Positions 34,331-45,662 of a stretch of 64,000 nt of DNA are shown in pieces. The DNA is from Saccharina japonica. Lineage: Eukaryota; Sar; Phaeophyceae; Laminariales; Laminariaceae. The stretch spans positions 105,529 to 169,528 of the forward strand of contig MEHQ01004277.1 in NCBI GenBank assembly GCA_008828725.1, read 5' to 3'. Position 1 is the first letter of the stretch. The number at the start of each line of letters is the position of its first letter. A program made the translations under genes and the position numbers. Below the pieces are notes generated by a model. It saw nothing but the letters and a program-made list of their open reading frames with translations, had not been told where the DNA came from and made no database searches.

Positions 34331-36055
34331 ATTTTTCAAGGTCAGGTTCTGTAGGGTTTGTGGATTTAGGGTCAGGGTATGGGTGTCTTACAGAACTTAC
34401 AGAAGTTCCGGGTTAGGGTATAAAACCCTTACAGAACTCACAGAAGTTCCGGGTATTGTGGCCCGGGCATACAGAACTCACAGAAGTTCCGGGCAGGTAC
34501 AAACACGTTGTACCGGTACCCCGGGTATTGTGAAACGAGGAGTACAGAACTTACAGAAGTTTTCTGTAGGGTATGAAGGTCGTACAGAACTTACAGAAGT
34601 TCCGGGTACGGGTATAAAACCCTTACAGAACTCACAGAAGTTCCGGGTATTGTGGCACGGGCGTACAGAACTCACAGAAGTTCCAGGCAGGTATAAACAC
34701 GTTGTACCGGTACCCCGGGTATTGTGGCTCGGTCGCACAGAACTTACAGAAGTTCCGGGTACGGGTATGAAGGTCGCACAGAACTCACAGAGATTCCGGG
34801 TATTGTGACACGGGCGTACAGAAGTTACAGCAGTTCCGGGTATTTATTGTGGAACGGGCGTACAGAACTCACAGAAGCTCCGATTGTGGCCTGGTCTTAC
34901 AGAACTAATAGAAGTTCCGATTGTGGCCCGGGCGTACAGAACTCACAGAAGTTCCGATTGAGGCACGGGTCTACAGAACTTACAGAAGTTCCGGTGATAC
35001 CCTGGTAAATACCCACCTCAAGGGGGCGAAAAAACTGCAAATGTACTCCTAAACAAATATACAAAAAATGCATTTCGAAATACTGCGATTGGTGTACTTC
35101 AAACATGACACACTATACCGGTACTAACGCGTATATACCATGCATGTACAATTGTACGAGTAGCTAATTTCTGTTATAGCTGTCTTTCACGATTTTCACG
35201 GTAAGGACCGTTCCAACTTCATGGGAATGACTTCCGCGGTCATAGATTTACCCCCCAAATCAAAATCCAGTACTTGTGTGCTCGGGTCATGTGTGGTTGT
35301 GAGCGAGGTGGGTTGTACAGTGTAATTTAATTTCGTAATTTCGTTTTTGGTGTGTGTCACTGATGAGACATGACGTCAGAATGCATAACATCACTCTTCA
35401 AAAGATGTCAGGAGACGGCACTTTCACCCCTTGACTGACGGCAAAAACAATATATATATATCCTTGACTGACGCCAAAATACTAGGTTTTAGTGTGGAAC
35501 ACTCGAATCCACACCCTTGACCGATGCCCATTTTTCCTCGACTGACCGTCTCCGGACATCCTCAACGATACCCTAATCTGTACCGGCACACAGGGTATTG
35601 TGCCGAGGGAATACCCTTACCCGGGGTATTGTGCCCAAGGTGTTATAGAACTTACAGAAGTTCCGGGTACGGGTATGGATGTCTTACAGAACTTACAGAA
35701 GTTCCGGGTTAGGGTATAAAACCCTTACAGAACTCACAGAAGTTCCGGGTATTGTGGCACGGGCGTACAGAACTCACAGAAGGTCCGGGCAGGTACAAAC
35801 ACATTGTACCAGTACCCCGGGTATTGTGAAACGGGGAGTACAGAACTTACAGAAGTTCTCTGTAGGGTATGAAGGTCGTACAGAACTTACAGAAGTTCTC
35901 TGTAGGGTATGAAGGTCGTACAGAACTTACAGAAGTTCCGGGTACGGGTATAAAACCCTTACAGAACTCACAGAAGTTCTCTGTAGGGTATTTCCCGGGT
36001 AAATACCCCGGGTATGGTTCTGTAGGTACCCTACAAAACCTGACCTTGAATTTTT
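34331..36055. mobile_element. TIR element carrying two CAGAACTTACAGAAG minisatellite arrays (~1.7 kb)
   Basis: The left end AAGGTCAGGTTCTGTAGGGT (34339-34356) and the reverse complement of the right end AAGGTCAGGTTTTGTAGGGT (36029-36048) differ at one base. Arrays at about 34375-35000 and 35585-36005, with a ~40-41-bp unit TACAGAACTTACAGAAG-TTCCGGGTA(C/T), flank a ~580-bp core with no coding content. The architecture equals that of the 27.7- and 56.1-kb elements, and the unit is alignable to theirs (C-G versus C-A changes). Flanking target duplications are not evident. Confidence 0.8.
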
Positions 36056-36348
36056 TTGTTATATTAAAATTTGTCAATATTTTATTGTTGTGGCGCTCAA
36101 GGTCAGGATACCGCACACGCACGCACGCGTGGCATATGGGACACAGCAGTTCTCGTACAACAGTAGTGGTGGGATAGTATTTGCAGAAGAAGTAGAAAAG
36201 GATGCACCGAAGAAGGGGCTGAAACTCTCGACCAAACCTGCCTACGTAAAAAAATCCACTTGGTTTTTGTTTGCTGTCTGTGTCTTATATATGTGGGGTC
36301 TGGGTTATATTATACGCACAATAATACAAAAAAAAACAAAAAAAAAAT

Positions 36349-36420
36349 GCATCGCTATGAGGATCGAACTCAAGCCTTCACATTCAAAATCGGACATGGT
36401 GACCATTTGACTATATGACC
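36349..36420 (-). other. tRNA-Gln(UUG)-like pseudogene or SINE head
   Basis: Minus strand, 72 nt. A-box TAGTCAAATGG, anticodon loop TTTTGAA (anticodon TTG) and B-box GAGTTCGATCC sit at tRNA spacing. A T-rich run right downstream would act as a polymerase III terminator. The acceptor strands GGTCATA and AGCGATG do not pair, and the anticodon stem has two mismatches, so it should not fold as a working tRNA. Confidence 0.6.
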
Positions 36421-36790
36421 AAAAATGATTTGCCCAAATACCGGTACAGTATTATTTGTCGCGACTCGCGCCAGGCGCACGACACATACATCATGCAAGC
36501 ACAGGCAGGCAGCAGACAGCAGCGCACAAGAGAGAGAGAGGTGTGGTGTGATTGCTGATGACGGATGTGCAAGCCCCCGATGAAGTAACCACTAACAGCT
36601 ACAGCAGTACCCGGCGAACCTGCCACAGGAACGCCTGCTGCTGCTTGTGCTTCTAGGCGGGGCTGTGACCTCGTTTGTGTTCGTTGCGTGTTGTCTGATG
36701 TCTCGTAGATTTCTGGGGTGAGCTTCAGTATACTCCAAGATCCTACTCGTATGATATTGGATTAAAGAGGCCATTACATTTCCGGCTAGC

Positions 36791-37501
36791 GTGAGCGTGA
36801 GTCAGTCGCACACATCAGGACAACTGAAAGGTAGATGGTGGATTACGGGGCAGGCTCCGATAGACACAGCTAAGCCACAGCAGAACAGCGCAGATGGGTG
36901 TGTCGCCCACGCACGGTGTTACCTGCTGGTGTTTATTAGGCAGAGTTGTAACGTTGTGCTCTCTGCACATGTTATGTTGTCTATCGGTGTCTGGGCTCTC
37001 CTGTGTGCTCATGATCAGCCCGTGAAAGCAGGGCAAACAACAGGACATTACGGTATTATTTACTGGCACGTACGTACAAAACACGGCCTCATGCAGAAAG
37101 CCCGGGAAATCGGCTTATCCACTCCCGCGGGAAAAAAAACTTCGAGCGCCCGCCACGCGAGCCACAGAGCTCGGATCGAGCCCAAACCTCGACCAATGTG
37201 TCCGGGCGGGCTTGCTGTGTCGGGGTACTTAGTGTTTTGCCGAAAAGTGCTCGTACGAAGAGAAAAGTTGCGAAAAGTGCGAAAATTTCACAAACATAAC
37301 TATACATATAATACGTGTCGTCGATACATACCCGATGTACGCATGCATCTACTGTACGCGCCACCTCTGCGCCTCTGGAAAACAAGAAACAAAAAACGAC
37401 CAAATGACAAAACGACAAAAAAAAGTGTTCTCATTGCCGTTTGCAAAAATACATTTATAATGTTGAAACCCTCAACAACAACAGATAGCATAGCCCGCTA
37501 G
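36791..37501 (+). other. 236-codon open frame, unassigned
   Basis: Opens at ATG and is basic in its C-terminal half (RKVLVRREKLRKVRKFHKHN; TRNKKRPNDKTTKK). No domain is recognised. Opposite-strand frames overlap it, and in a window this size one such frame is expected by chance, so it is weak. Confidence 0.2.
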
Positions 37502-38044
37502 AAAGGTGCGACCACAGCTACCGCTGTACATATCATGACGGAGCTCCGCAGCTACGTTGACAGTGCATGTGTATAGCTCCATCTCAATTGCTGCTGCTCT
37601 CCATATCACACGTACATTTGTTTTTTTATAGACGGCAGTTCTCGACGAAGCCTGGGTGGCATATGTTCTCGGGGCGTTCCAGTTATTAGCACACAACCTC
37701 CTGCGCAAGCCCGCACGGTGTTGACGGCGGCCAGGAAGCCATTCTCCCCCACGGGTCGGAGGTCAGAGAACACGTACGCAAAAACGAAACGCGAAGAGAT
37801 ATGCCCTGTCGGCGGGCAATGAGCCAAAACCCTCACAGGGCACGATTCTTGGTAGATCTCGCCGTAGATATGGACGTCAAGGCCTTGCGCAGGTGCTACG
37901 GTGCCGCTAACCCGGGCGTTGCAGGCGAGACGGGGGTACGCCTCGGCGAAGAAACCTCACGCAAAGGCGGTCAGTGGCGGGAGAGATCAGCAGACCAAAG
38001 GATGGCCAGCTTCGTCTAAAAACTAAGTTAGGTTCATTTATTGG

Positions 38045-38680
38045 AGACAGAATAAGTCAGGTACTCCGTGTACTCGGCGTATTTCGGGTATGAACACTCT
38101 CGATACTGCGGGTACTTCTTGTACTCGCCGTAGTTCGGGCTCCAGTACCGCTTATACTCCAAGTACTCCGAGTATTCAGGCCGCCAGTACTCTAAATACT
38201 CTACGTACTCGGAGTACGAAATGTACTCGATACTCGGAGTACACTCGGAGTGTAAAGTATATTAACGGCGTATTTGCATCATTTTAAAGGCCCGGCCGTC
38301 ATTCCTCCTAGGTTCTGGAAGCATGTGACTGGCGTTTTTAGCTTTTCAAGATTCACAAAAGCTCCCATCACCTGGAAGTATAATTAGGTACTTTGTGTAC
38401 TCGCAGTATTTCGGTGTTCAATACTCTCCATGTTCGGAGTACTCGGAGTAATTAAGATGTTTGTACCCCGGATACTGCTTGTACTCGAGGTTATGTACTG
38501 CTCATACTCTCAGTACTCGGAGTATTTGGTCCTTCAGTACTGCTCATACTCCAAGCACGCTAAGTATTTAGGCCACCAGTACTCTAATACTCTCAGTACT
38601 CGGAGTACGAACATTTATGGATACTCCGATTATACTCCGAGTATCGAGTATACTCGGAGCATCTGTGCATGCTTGTTCGT
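38045..38680. repeat. GTACTC/GAGTAC palindrome array, left arm of an inverted pair
   Basis: Dense GTACTCGGAGTAC-type palindromes, with recurring phrases such as CAGTACTCTAA(A/T)ACTCT and GGCC(G/A)CCAGTACTC. It holds two sub-blocks (38050-38290 and 38395-38660) joined by a linker with GCCGTCATTC and GACTGGCGTTT. Read in reverse complement, the same order of blocks and linker occurs at 41340-42015. Confidence 0.85.
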
Positions 38681-40371
38681 TAATACCTGGTACATTCGAT
38701 TGGGAGAACTCACAGTAAACCGCTGCTCCTGGAACCGCTGTCGACCCTGGCACTACGGCAGCAGTGCCGTAAAGCAGTATTAATAGTAGATCACTTGAAT
38801 AGAGACATATTTCGTGCTCTTACTCGCTCTTTACATACGCGTGCTCTCCTCGTACAAACACACGTGCACAAAACTCTATGAGTCAAGAACGTGACTATTA
38901 CTACTCACTGCACTAATGTTAAAAAGACACCCCTTTGTGTTTGCGCACTACCACCCCCCTGTAAATATTCAAATAAATGATCGAGCATGCCTCTCAAAAT
39001 CCAAAATCGTACCTACTTCTCGCTTGTCACTCTCTGCCCCCGCACGAGTTTACGGTGAGGTAAGTGGGGGGGACGAAGGGCGAGGGGCGTCGAAGCCGAT
39101 CCTCGACAAGAGCGCAAAAAGAAAATAAAAAACCCTCGAGATATTGAAGTACCGACATTCCGATACTGAGGCCGGCCCGGAATATACAATATTTTTCCTG
39201 CATGACGTAGGATGGATTCAACACTAGTTTATATACTGGTATATATTTATACCAGTTTATATACTCGTAGAAGGGCTCCGCTCCGTGGGCGGCTAATGTC
39301 GGCCGCTACGCTCGCGCAAGGCAAGGGGAAGAAGAGCCCCATGACGTTTTAATAGTGCAAGCACCGACTTGACAATGTGAAGAAGTTTCATGGCGCAGCG
39401 AAGAAACGGCGCACTTGACATGCATGCAAAACATTCTCCGATCGCACATCAGCTCCGTGCTCCAGGACAACAAAGCTGTATGTTCGAAATATAAAGCACG
39501 GCATAGGACAGCACGGTCATCAAGTTGTGAAGTACGAAAATCAGAAAACCCACAAAATTGAGAAAAACGTACAGTACATATTTATACGTACTCGTACTCG
39601 AACAAAATGACAAGAGCGGGGGCAAATCAAAATGGTTGGAAAAACAGAAAAGTCAAGTGACAGAACACGAAAAATTGATTATGAAAAACAAAACGTCGGG
39701 CCGTCATGTCTGTGGTGATTGCGACGCTTAAATAAAATGTTGGGGACCTCTTTCGCCATAAGTCAGCCTCGACACTCCCCGCCCCTCCGCGATCACCTCG
39801 CCATGTACTCGGTTCGGGTCGAGCTCTACTACCTCTCTGCCCCAGTGAGCCCCGTGGGCCGCCACGCGTGCAGCCCAGTGATCACCGTGACCCTCACTCG
39901 CCCGCCCCATCATGACGATGTTCCAAAAGCGCGGCTGTCTCTCAGTAAATCATATTAGTTCGAGAAATAAGCACGGCTTGAATGATATTTAAACATATAG
40001 AAACGGACCTAATAATTTCGGACATACTGGATTGATACAGCAGAAGCAAGGTAGGCAAAGCCCTTTCATGCTTCCTCTTGTCTCAATGGACACGCTACGC
40101 CTGGCCACGAAAAAGACGAACGCGCTCCTTCTCACCCCGTTCTACTGGCGAGCGCACTCTCATACCCGCGATGGCACCGGGCTCGCCCGAGCTGCCGTGC
40201 TCTGTGGGCCCACGCACGAACCCAAAACCGAAAAAGGAAAACACTTTCTAAAACTAGAGTATAGGGAACAAAGAGAGGAAGGAACGCTCCGCAAGTAATG
40301 AAAGGAGGCGGTGTCGAAGTGGGAGCTCTAAGAGGCCAGGGATGGGCAACCGTAAAAGGGATGTTAGTAAG

Positions 40372-41060
40372 TATGTCTTGTTTGTATACGACGCTGTCGA
40401 ACGCGTCACCTGCTGGCCCGCGTGGCTATAAGATGAATCTTGGAGGAAGAGCAGTAGATAATGTACACCACCACCAAATACCAAATACACACCAGGTGGT
40501 TCAATACCGTTTTGTCAGATACCTCACCACATAAATCACACACAGGAGGTAAACCGCACCAGGATTGTCACCGGCTGCACCCCTTACGTATATACGAACA
40601 GTATAATTGTCATCAAAGCCCGGGTCGTATCATTATCATCATCGACTGCTCCCGGAGAAGCAGCATCAACGCTGAGGCATCCAAGTACCATCTCAGATAA
40701 TAATGTCTCGCCACACAATATAAAACCAAAATCTCCGTAGACCAGTATGAAACCCCGACATATCCGGAAACCAGCATAGACCAACACCATACGATAAACA
40801 GCCCCCTTACTCGGTGCGCGATACGATAGGTATAATTGCCATCAAAGCCCGAGTCGTATCATTATCATCATCGACTGCTCCCGGAGAAGCAGCATCAACG
40901 CCGAGGCATCCAAGTATCTTCTCAGATCATGATGCCTCGCCACACAATATAAAACCCCAATCTCCGTAGACCAGTATGAAACCCCCACATATCCAGAAAC
41001 CAGTATCGAGCAACGGCATGCCACAAACAGAGTCCATACTCTGTGCACGATACGATAGGT
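40372..41060. repeat. LTR-like repeat, left copy (with internal duplication)
   Basis: 40372-40800 matches 47332-47758 in direct orientation: TTTGTA-ACGACGCT, GCTGGCCCGCGTGGCTAT, CAATACCGTTTTGTCAG, ACACAGGAGGTAA, GACTGCTCCCGGAGAAGC. The latter part (about 40600-40830) is tandemly repeated at 40836-41060. The repeats bracket the copia-like gag remnant and are the best LTR candidates for it. Confidence 0.75.
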
Positions 41061-41076
41061 CCCGAAAAAACTTTTC

Positions 41077-41235
41077 ACCAATTGCCAGGTAAAACGGCAA
41101 GTCCCAAATTCAACAATAAATCATCGCCAAGGTAAAACGGCAACCCCAAATTCCACCCTTCATCACTGCCAAGGTAAAACGGCAATCCCAAATCCCATCC
41201 TCAAGAATTGCCACCGTATAACGGCAATCCCGATA
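41077..41235. repeat. ~51-bp tandem repeat, four units
   Basis: Units contain TTGCCA(A/C)GGTAAAACGGCAA followed by CCCAAAT; starts fall near 41080, 41128, 41175 and 41208. It directly follows the left LTR-like repeat. Confidence 0.8.
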
Positions 41236-41339
41236 CCAAATCTCTCAATATCAATTCCAGTGTATATCTCCTAATCTATAGCGCGACAGCAACTACCGGA
41301 GGGGAAAATCGAACAAACGTGAGTATGATGGTAAAACCT

Positions 41340-42060
41340 TCCACAGATGCTGCGAATATACTCGATACTCGGAGTATAGTCGGAGTATCGAGTATTTTTC
41401 GTGCTCCGAGTACTGAGAGTATTAGAGTACTGGTGGCCTAAATACTCAGGGTACTGGGAGTATGAGCAGTACTTATACTCGAGTACAAGCAGTACTCGTA
41501 GTGAAAACATCTTAATTACTCGGAGTACTCCGAGTATCGAGAGTATTGAACACCGAAATACTGCGAGTACACAAAGTACCTGAAGTATTGTTTCTCTAAA
41601 CTACTATAATTATAATTCCAGGTAGTGCGAGCATCTGTGAATTTTGAAAAGCTATAAACGCCAGTCATATGCTCCCAGAACCAGGGAAGAATGACGGCCG
41701 AGTCTTCAAAATGATACAAAGGTGCTCTTAACGTACTTTACACTTCGAGTATACTCTGAGTATCGAGTAAACTTCGTACTCCGAGTACTTAAGAGTATTA
41801 GAGTACTGGCGGCCTGAATACTCGAAGTACTTGGAATATGAGCAGTGCTGAAGCCACAAATACTCGAAGTACGACGAGTAACCGCAGTATCGGACCCCGA
41901 AATACTCCGAGTACAAGCAGTATCGAGAGTGTTCATACCCGAAACACTCCGAGTACGACCAGTATCCGGGAGTATCGAACCCCGAAATACTCCGATTACA
42001 CGAAGTACCTGAAGTATTTTATCTCCAATACGTTGCTCCAATGTACTCGGAGCATCTGCG
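41340..42060. repeat. GTACTC/GAGTAC palindrome array, right arm of the inverted pair
   Basis: Reverse-complement counterpart of 38045-38680, including the linker (GACGGCCGAGT, AAACGCCAGTC). The arms are about 650 bp with a 2.7-kb spacer that contains the left LTR-like repeat. It extends further than the left arm, with extra GAGTAC units to 42010. Confidence 0.85.
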
Positions 42061-42503
42061 AAACTTTCAAACAAATCAATAACACTGTCTTCACATAAAT
42101 ACTGTCCCCGCCCGATAACACCGGCCACCCTGTTGCGTATTCTGTAAGAGAATAAGGACAGAACATCTCAATAGAACATGTCCAATATAATTGTAGCAGC
42201 CCCCCTTCTAGACACTCCCCTCGGAAATATACCAGGAAACAACATATACTGCGTCTGGGTTCAAAATTACTATAGCTATCAGTAATTGGTTCCCCTGTAC
42301 GTTGTGCGCAATTAACCAATAGCCAAAGCGTATGGCACGATTTATCAAGACCATCGCCATACTCTATACTGGTGTATTAACCTTGCTCGACGCATGGGTA
42401 CCTCCCAACACTTTCTCCCATTTCCTTAAGAGCTCCTGATTTCGAACGTAAGTTCTGTTCTTCAAGTACTTTCCAAGAACATACCATGCACACCAAAAAC
42501 ACC

Positions 42504-42618
42504 TACTATTACGGAGGACCATAGTAAATAGGACCAAATGTTGTGAGTAAAAATAGGCAAATATATAGGTTTTTGTGTGTACCAATGGTCCTATTTTCTA
42601 TGTTCCCCCGTAATAGTA
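42504..42618. mobile_element. MITE, copy 2, with TA target duplication
   Basis: Ends CTATTACGGAGGACCATAG and CCCCCGTAATAG form inverted repeats flanked by TA on both sides (42504-42505 and 42617-42618). The 111-bp core is non-coding and could fold into one hairpin. The TA duplication suggests mobilisation by a Tc1/mariner-type transposase. It matches the element at 1622-1755 in inverse orientation. Confidence 0.85.
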
Positions 42619-42619
42619 T

Positions 42620-44010
42620 TCCCCAAAACCAAAAGCCCCAAAACCCCCGGAAAAACAAACAACGAACAAACCAGTGAAACAAGTTCACCACAGAGTCACG
42701 GTCAAAACAAAACGTCTCAGCGTGCAACGGTTTGATGAGAAGGTCGGGATGCTCTGCCCACCGTACGTTTTGTATTCAAACTGCCCGTTTGACGCATGCT
42801 CCAGACATCTACGTCTTAGAGTCAAACCATACACGGACACCAGCGCGCATAACTGCTCCACCAGAGACTGACCTCCGGTCAGTAGCCTACCGTGCATAGT
42901 CCGCCATCCACGTATGATATAAACTCAACTGTACTCCACCACCTGCGATGGAAAATCTTCGTCGTGTCACCGAGTACGGCTACTATCCTCCCTCTGCTCT
43001 GTAGACGACAAGCCATTTATCGCATGGTTGATAATAGTATGTTGCGATATCAGTGTGACTCTAAAATCCCTCAGCCATAAATATGTACCAAACTCAAGTC
43101 CAAACCCACAAACCAGAAACATCAGCGGTCTGTTTTTAATAAGTGCCGTAGACAACGAAACAAACAGAACATTGTTGTCGTGGTATGCGTGCACTCAGGT
43201 ACAAAACAGCTCGATCCAGCGCCATAATTCAACTATCCTCTTATCAAAACAAGCATGTACGCCCTTGATATATCAGGTATTGCATCATCTTTCAATGGTA
43301 CCGCAGTTCATGATAAATGGACTGCCATAAGCGATACGTGGCATTATACAGCTGGTGATGCTGTTATGTTAATAGTATTCTGACGTCGTACTTCAGGGGT
43401 CGTAGTACGCAATTCAGGATGCCAAATATCAGGTATCAGTATATCAGGTGCTTATTACTATACTCGTAAATGCAATGCAAGCATATTACAATCCAAGCAT
43501 ATCACATATCATCAAACAAACGAATCATAAATATTTCGTGTCGTCAGTTCCCACTGAAACAACGACCCAAAAACATTTAATCTACTGTAGTCAATTGCTA
43601 CTGAACGACCCCAACGCCACGCACCCAACCCCCGTCTCCTGCTGCCTACCCCACGGACTCGACGCTTGTCTTCCGCCGCGGCTCAACGTCACCGTAGCAT
43701 GGACTACATCTCGCAAATCCGCAGAGTGAGGGTGCAGTTTGACTCGTGGAGCAAAGGGTGCATCGGGTGGTTAGGTTCAGCGCCAGGAATCAAGTCAATT
43801 AGTTAGATACCGAATCACATCATTCTGCGCTATGTCTGTGGGTAGGATTATGCCATCAACCCCCCCCTCGCGATTCTTCCCAACACAGAATACTGACAAA
43901 ACCAACTTCAGTACCGATTTGTAATTGATCTTTCTTCTCCATAACCACAAAAAATAACTTTTACCATTACAACGCATAGGAACTGATTTTCCCTCATCAT
44001 TATCATGTAT
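42620..44010. other. No recognisable gene
   Basis: AT-leaning sequence with frames under 100 codons and no motif. ATATCAGGT is repeated near 43275, 43425 and 43440. Confidence 0.4.
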
Positions 44011-44014
44011 TGCT

Positions 44015-44190
44015 GTAGAATCAAGCTTAAATCAGCAGCAATTTTCTAACACACTGCTCATGCATTGAAGAATCAAGCCAAAATCAGCAGTAGGTTTCCT
44101 ACACAATAATACCATGCGCTGTAAAATCAAGATAAAATCAGCAGCAGTTTTCCAACACAACAGTATCATGCACTATTGCTTTGGTGTAGT
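44015..44190. repeat. ~64-bp tandem repeat, about three units
   Basis: The unit contains (A/T)(G/A)AATCAAG(C/A)-(A/T)AAATCAGCAG(C/T)A, then TTT(T/C)C(T/C)(A/A)ACACA and CAT(G)CA(C/T)T. Copies start near 44021, 44070 and 44120. Confidence 0.65.
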
Positions 44191-44836
44191 AGAATCAGTC
44201 CATCACAAACTGGTTCCACACAGCAGTCCACTTCTTCTGTAGAATATTGACATCGCAACCCCCCCGATGATTCCAACAGCAAGCAAGGTGACGTGTTTCA
44301 ATTGCATAAAACACATCATGTACCAGATACTGCTGTGAAGTACCAGGTACACTCCACTCCTCGCTTACATTTACCAGACGACTACCAATGACTGCGTCTT
44401 CCCCGGATCACACGGGAGCGTCAACTCTCCAACCCAGTTCCCATTCAACCACACAGATAGCAGCGGTCCATCATACCAGGGTACAACCCCACCACAACTA
44501 CAGCAGTCCTTGCTCGTATTTGCCAGCTAAGACACAGAGAAGCACAAACATAGCACAACAGACCAATCAAATCCAATCCACTGAATCCACCAACAAAAAA
44601 GTTGGCCACGCTGGAAAATATAACCTGCCTGCTTCCCAGTATCAAATGGGAACGTCCGTTCCCCGCTGCTGCTGATACTGTTGCTGCTGCTAGTGGTGGT
44701 CTCCTCTCCCACGAGCTCCACCTCTCGTCCATCACCATACCCGTCCCCAACCTGTGTCTCTGGTTTCCCAGGGTCAGGGGCAACAACTCTGGCCCAAACC
44801 AATATGCGGCACTCCGCCGCCCACACCGTCCTTATC

Positions 44837-45626
44837 TCATTGCTGCTGCATCGACACGGGCGTTACATCAGCACCATCGAGCCCCTCCACCTGAGGCTCA
44901 GTTACACCCAGCTCCATCACCGCAGCCCCAGCTAAAACGAGCTTCTCCTCCTCAGCCTCAGCAAAACCCAGCTCCTGCTCCTCAGCCTCGTGCTGCTGCT
45001 GTACAAACGTAGCTAGCGGCTCACGAGCACCACCGAGCTTGTGCGCTTCGGACGGAGCCAAACCAAGCTCGTCGGAATTCCGGTACGGAACACCAATTCC
45101 TCCCGCTTGTCGCTTGGTAGACTGCAATGTTTTCCACCAGCCTTGCTTCTGCAGGACGGCACGCGGTCGAGGTCCATGATACATTTTCCACAGCCCCTAG
45201 CGCGCAACCGCTCCACGGGCACCTCGTTCTTTGCTGACGACCTCCAGCTGCAACCTCATATCCTGCATCTGCTGCCGAAGTAGTTTGCTCTCCGCTGGCA
45301 CAGCATTTCCCCTCCTCGTCACCGACCTCGGCACTGTCGGCTCCACCTGTAGCTGCTGGAGCGACGCCGTTCCAGCCTGCGGCACGTATCTGTAGTTCGG
45401 CGCGTAGACGGTAGTGGGCTGAGCAGTGCACTGCCTGGCCATGTGACCATAGGCCAAAAACCCATCGCACACGCTGGTTGGCGCAAAGCAAATCGCGGCC
45501 CTATGCCCTTGAGCACCACAACGCTCGCACGTGTAAAATCCGCTCGTTGACGCTCCTGGAGGTGGAGGGGACTCGGGCTGGTACCAGCCATTTTCGGTGT
45601 TACGGTCCCAACCAGTGCCCCCCGGG

Positions 45627-45662
<36 letters not shown>

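Noticed and set aside
34383-36180. Repeat protein RTELTEVPGTG in long + frames
   Set aside because: The ~40-41-bp unit is not a multiple of three, so successive units fall in different frames; the apparent repeats come from DNA periodicity.
36349-36420. Functional tRNA-Gln gene
   Set aside because: The acceptor strands do not pair and the anticodon stem has two mismatches.
37801-38019. 72-codon gene (MPCRRAMSQNPHR...)
   Set aside because: Short, unrecognised and without splice or neighbour support; left uncalled.
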